Assembly: GCA_964502665.1 (NCBI GenBank)
Contig: CAZCXP010000135.1
Span: 1-6,951, forward strand
Direction: 5' to 3'
DNA length: 6,951 nucleotides
Source of the DNA: SOKG01 sp964502665
Lineage (GTDB): Bacteria; Chloroflexota; Dehalococcoidia; SZUA-161
Below the pieces are notes generated by a model. That model was not told the DNA's origin, searched no databases, and saw nothing but the letters and a program-made list of their open reading frames with translations. Below, in pieces: positions 4,747 to 6,951 of this stretch. Position 1 is the first letter of the stretch. Each line of letters starts with the position of its first letter. Both the position numbers and the translations under genes were made by a program.

Positions 4747-6042
4747 ATGACTCAACTAGAATTGGCACGAGAGGGTACTCTGTCAGCGGCGATGAGGGCT
4801 ATCGCCGAGAAGGAGGGAGTCGAACCGGAGTCCGTGCGCTCAGGGGTAGCCGATGGCTCTATCGTGATCCCGGCCAACATAAATCACAAGGGAGTGGAGC
4901 CCCTGGGAATCGGGAAGGGGCTGCGCACAAAGGTCAACGCCAACATCGGCACTTCTTCCGACTACGGCGATGTCAATACCGAGCTGGAGAAGCTGCAGGC
5001 GGCGGCCTCCGGCCAGGCTGACACAGTAATGGACTTGAGCACCGGCGGCGATATCAACGCCATCCGGCGTGCTATCATCGCCTCGACTTCTCTTCCCCTG
5101 GGCACTGTTCCCCTCTACCAGGCAGGGATCGAGGCCATCGACAGGTGGGGAGCGATAGTGGCTATGCCGGTTGACCATCTCTTCGCCGTGATCCAGGAGC
5201 AGGCAGAGGATGGGGTCGATTTCATGACAGTCCACTGCGGCGTGACTCAGAAAGCAGTGGGCCGTCTGAGAGAATCGCCGAGAGTAACAGACGTCGTCTC
5301 CCGCGGCGGTGCCTTCGTCATCGGCTGGATGCTTCATAACGAGATGGAGAACCCTCTATATGAGCACTACGACCGCCTGCTGGAGATCGCGCGTAAGTAT
5401 GACGTCACGCTCAGCCTGGGCGACGGGCTCCGACCCGGAAGCCTGGCAGACGCCTCAGACCGCTCCCAGATGGAGGAGCTGCTCACCATCGGAGAGCTGG
5501 TGGAGCGAAGTCGGGCAGCAGGGGTACAGGTGATGGTCGAGGGGCCAGGGCACATGCCCCTGGATCAGATCGCAGCCAACGTACAACTGGAGAAGATAGT
5601 CTGCAAGGGAGCACCATTCTATGTTCTGGGCCCATTGGTGACCGACATCGCCGCCGGCTATGACCACATCAGCGCCGCAATCGGCGGGGCTATTGCTGCC
5701 TCAGCCGGCGCAGACTACCTGTGCTATGTCACCCCCTCAGAGCACCTGTCCCTCCCCAACTCAGACGACGTGAGGGAGGGTGTGGTCGCCACCCGCCTCG
5801 CCGCCCACGCCGGCGACATCGTAAAGGGGGTGAAGGGCGCTCTGGACTGGGATCTGAAGATGTCCCTCGCCCGCAAAAACCTTGACTGGCAAGAACAGAT
5901 CGAGCTCTCCCTGGACCCGACCAGGGCAAGGAAGGTTCGGGCCCAGCATGGCACCTCGGGATCTGGCTGCAGCATGTGTGGCCAATACTGTGCCATGGAG
6001 CTAATCGCCAATTATCTCAGCACCAGCCCAGGACGCTGCTAG
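4747..6042 (+). CDS. thiC: Phosphomethylpyrimidine synthase ThiC, short form (431 aa)
   Basis: ThiC is a radical-SAM enzyme that rearranges aminoimidazole ribonucleotide, a purine intermediate, into the thiamin pyrimidine HMP-phosphate. Recognisable ThiC segments are KVNANIGTS (62-70), MDLSTGGDI (95-103), VPLYQA (121-126), TVHCGVT (161-167), SRGGAFVIGWMLHN (185-198), LGDGLRPG (224-231), VEGPGHMPLDQI (264-275), VTDIAAGYDHI (298-308) and TPSEHLSLP (329-337). The cluster-binding cysteines are C408, C411 and C415. The ATG at 4747 is chosen because GGGAGGAGGGG lies just upstream. An in-frame TTG at 4642 would fall inside the riboswitch and adds 35 unrelated residues. The protein lacks the N-terminal domain of the roughly 630-aa E. 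coli type and fits the short forms of archaea and anaerobes. It is followed 27 nt later by thi4. Confidence 0.96.
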   Translation: MTQLELAREGTLSAAMRAIAEKEGVEPESVRSGVADGSIVIPANINHKGVEPLGIGKGLRTKVNANIGTSSDYGDVNTELEKLQAAASGQADTVMDLSTGGDINAIRRAIIASTSLPLGTVPLYQAGIEAIDRWGAIVAMPVDHLFAVIQEQAEDGVDFMTVHCGVTQKAVGRLRESPRVTDVVSRGGAFVIGWMLHNEMENPLYEHYDRLLEIARKYDVTLSLGDGLRPGSLADASDRSQMEELLTIGELVERSRAAGVQVMVEGPGHMPLDQIAANVQLEKIVCKGAPFYVLGPLVTDIAAGYDHISAAIGGAIAASAGADYLCYVTPSEHLSLPNSDDVREGVVATRLAAHAGDIVKGVKGALDWDLKMSLARKNLDWQEQIELSLDPTRARKVRAQHGTSGSGCSMCGQYCAMELIANYLSTSPGRC

Positions 6043-6069
6043 TTTGCCAATACTGGAGGGAAATAGAAA

Positions 6070-6873
6070 ATGCCATTGTTCCATCCTGTGAGAGAAAGTG
6101 ATGTCACCCGTGCCATCGTCAGCAGCTTTCTACACCAGCTTGAGGAGTACGCTGAGAGCGATGTCGTCATCGTTGGCGGCGGGCCCAGCGGGTTGATAGC
6201 AGGGAAGGAGCTGGCCAAGACCGGGCTCAAGGTCGCTGTAGTAGAGAGGAACAACTACCTCGGCGGCGGCTTCTGGATCGGCGGCTACTTTATGAACAAG
6301 TTTACGCTGCGAGAGCCAGCTCAGGAGGTTCTCGATGAGCTGGGGGTGCCCTATGAGAAGGCTACCGCTGGATTGTACGTGGCAGACGCCCCACACGCCT
6401 GCGCAAGGCTCATCGCCGCTGCTTGCGATGCCGGGGTGAAGTTCTTCTCCCTGACCCTCCTGGAGGACGTGATACTCCACGAGAACAATCGGGTAGCCGG
6501 GGTAGTGGTCAACTGGAGCGCGATTGCCCACCTCCCCAAGGAGGTCTCCGCCCTCGACCCGGTGCCGCTGGAATGCAGGGTGGTGATCGACGCAACCGGT
6601 CACGATGCTGTAGTGGCGAAGAAGCTCGCGCAGAGAAACTTGCTCAAGCTTGAAGGTGAGGGAGCCTTGTGGATTGACAAATCAGAGGATGCCGTGGTGG
6701 AGCACACCGGGGAAGTCCACCCGGGCCTGGTGGTGACAGGCATGGCGGTGGGTGCAGTATACGGTCTGCCGCGCATGGGCCCCACCTTCGGCGCCATGCT
6801 CCTCTCAGGAAAGAAGGCCGCCGAGGTCACACTGGATATACTCAAGAAAGCCAGCGTGTCTCCACCTGCTTAA
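6070..6873 (+). CDS. thi4: Thi4-type thiazole synthase (sulfide-dependent ADP-thiazole synthase), 267 aa
   Basis: Thi4 makes the thiazole half of thiamin as ADP-thiazole from NAD, glycine and a sulfur source. The sequence shows the dinucleotide-binding GGGPSG (36-41) after strand DVVIV, the acidic end of the second strand at E59, the segment YLGGGFWIGGYFMNKF (63-78), DATGHD (174-179), and the strongly diagnostic RMGPTFGAMLLSG (235-247). Yeast Thi4 donates sulfur from Cys205, two residues before a conserved Asp-Pro. Here that context is SALDP (160-164), so the position is A161. With no cysteine, the enzyme should use free sulfide and turn over repeatedly, as in archaeal and anaerobic prokaryotic Thi4. 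D163 matches a known iron-binding position. GGAGGG (6055-6060) lies 9 nt before the ATG. Co-transcription with thiC under the TPP riboswitch supports the assignment. Confidence 0.94.
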   Translation: MPLFHPVRESDVTRAIVSSFLHQLEEYAESDVVIVGGGPSGLIAGKELAKTGLKVAVVERNNYLGGGFWIGGYFMNKFTLREPAQEVLDELGVPYEKATAGLYVADAPHACARLIAAACDAGVKFFSLTLLEDVILHENNRVAGVVVNWSAIAHLPKEVSALDPVPLECRVVIDATGHDAVVAKKLAQRNLLKLEGEGALWIDKSEDAVVEHTGEVHPGLVVTGMAVGAVYGLPRMGPTFGAMLLSGKKAAEVTLDILKKASVSPPA

Positions 6874-6874
6874 A

Positions 6875-6896
6875 AGGCTTTAAAAAGTTTGAGCCT
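6875..6896 (+). terminator. Imperfect hairpin after thi4, weak terminator candidate
   Basis: AGGCT (6875-6879) pairs with AGCCT (6892-6896), with some additional A-T and G-U pairing inside. It begins 2 nt after the stop codon. No T-run follows (ACTATCGCCC), so it is not a standard intrinsic terminator. Confidence 0.3.
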
Positions 6897-6922
6897 ACTA
6901 TCGCCCACCACTTGCTAAGTTT

Positions 6923-6931
6923 TGCTATAAT
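6923..6931 (+). promoter_or_regulatory. Extended -10 promoter for a downstream gene outside the window
   Basis: TGCTATAAT matches the extended -10 consensus TGnTATAAT exactly, like the one at 592-600. No -35 box stands at the normal distance. Transcription would begin near 6938. The gene it serves is beyond the window edge, and its presence suggests the thiamin operon ends with thi4. Confidence 0.55.
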
Positions 6932-6951
6932 TTAGTTAGACTGCTGCAGAC

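Noticed and set aside
4840..5337. 165-codon minus-strand ORF within thiC
   Set aside because: It is the antisense shadow of a clearly conserved ThiC coding region, is rich in His/Asp/Gly/Val of complement type, and has no recognisable domain.
6130..6603. 157-codon minus-strand ORF within thi4
   Set aside because: Antisense shadow of a well-supported Thi4 frame with no ribosome site or domain.

Overview
This is a chromosomal, housekeeping-type stretch of roughly 55-60% GC (my visual estimate), with every supported protein gene on the + strand apart from one very doubtful micro-ORF. The mixture of CCA-encoding tRNAs, GTG and TTG starts, a short-form ThiC, a Thi4-type thiazole synthase and a dispersed GAGCTTGTCGA hairpin repeat suggests an anaerobic or microaerophilic environmental bacterium. 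A member of the Chloroflexota (Dehalococcoidia-like) is my best guess. That is inference from gene style, not a phylogenetic result.

Layout. Positions 1-157 hold the 3' part of a tRNA-Gln(CTG) and a complete tRNA-Glu(CTC). A small four-cysteine protein of unknown function follows at 178-489, and its gene ends near a hairpin. An extended -10 promoter at 592-600 then drives a two-gene ABC exporter of the MacB/LolD/FtsX type (635-2628), whose ATPase and permease genes overlap by 4 nt. Next come a TsaA/TrmO tRNA methyltransferase gene with a TTG start (2734-3198), a non-coding block with REP-like hairpins and a 32-bp loopless perfect palindrome (3223-3315), and an endonuclease III-family DNA glycosylase gene (3410-4111).

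Positions 4112-4595 form an AT-rich gap. It contains a well-formed 45-codon ORF at only about 27% GC, encoding a probable single-pass membrane microprotein with a strong Shine-Dalgarno site and a TATAAT box. The rest of the gap holds no convincing gene.

Positions 4596-6873 are a thiamin-biosynthesis operon. A TPP riboswitch aptamer (4596-4680) precedes a terminator-like hairpin plus T-run (4699-4732), then thiC (pyrimidine branch, true start 4747) and thi4 (thiazole branch). The riboswitch would shut off both precursor branches when TPP is plentiful. The Thi4 protein has Ala where yeast has the sacrificial Cys205, so it should be a sulfide-using, non-suicidal catalyst, which fits an anoxic sulfidic lifestyle. 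The window ends with another extended -10 promoter that probably serves a gene outside the window.

I do not see a clearly new multi-gene system. The items most worth following up are the AT-rich microprotein, the unusual Thi4 active site, the riboswitch expression platform, the palindrome/repeat block and the four-Cys orphan protein.
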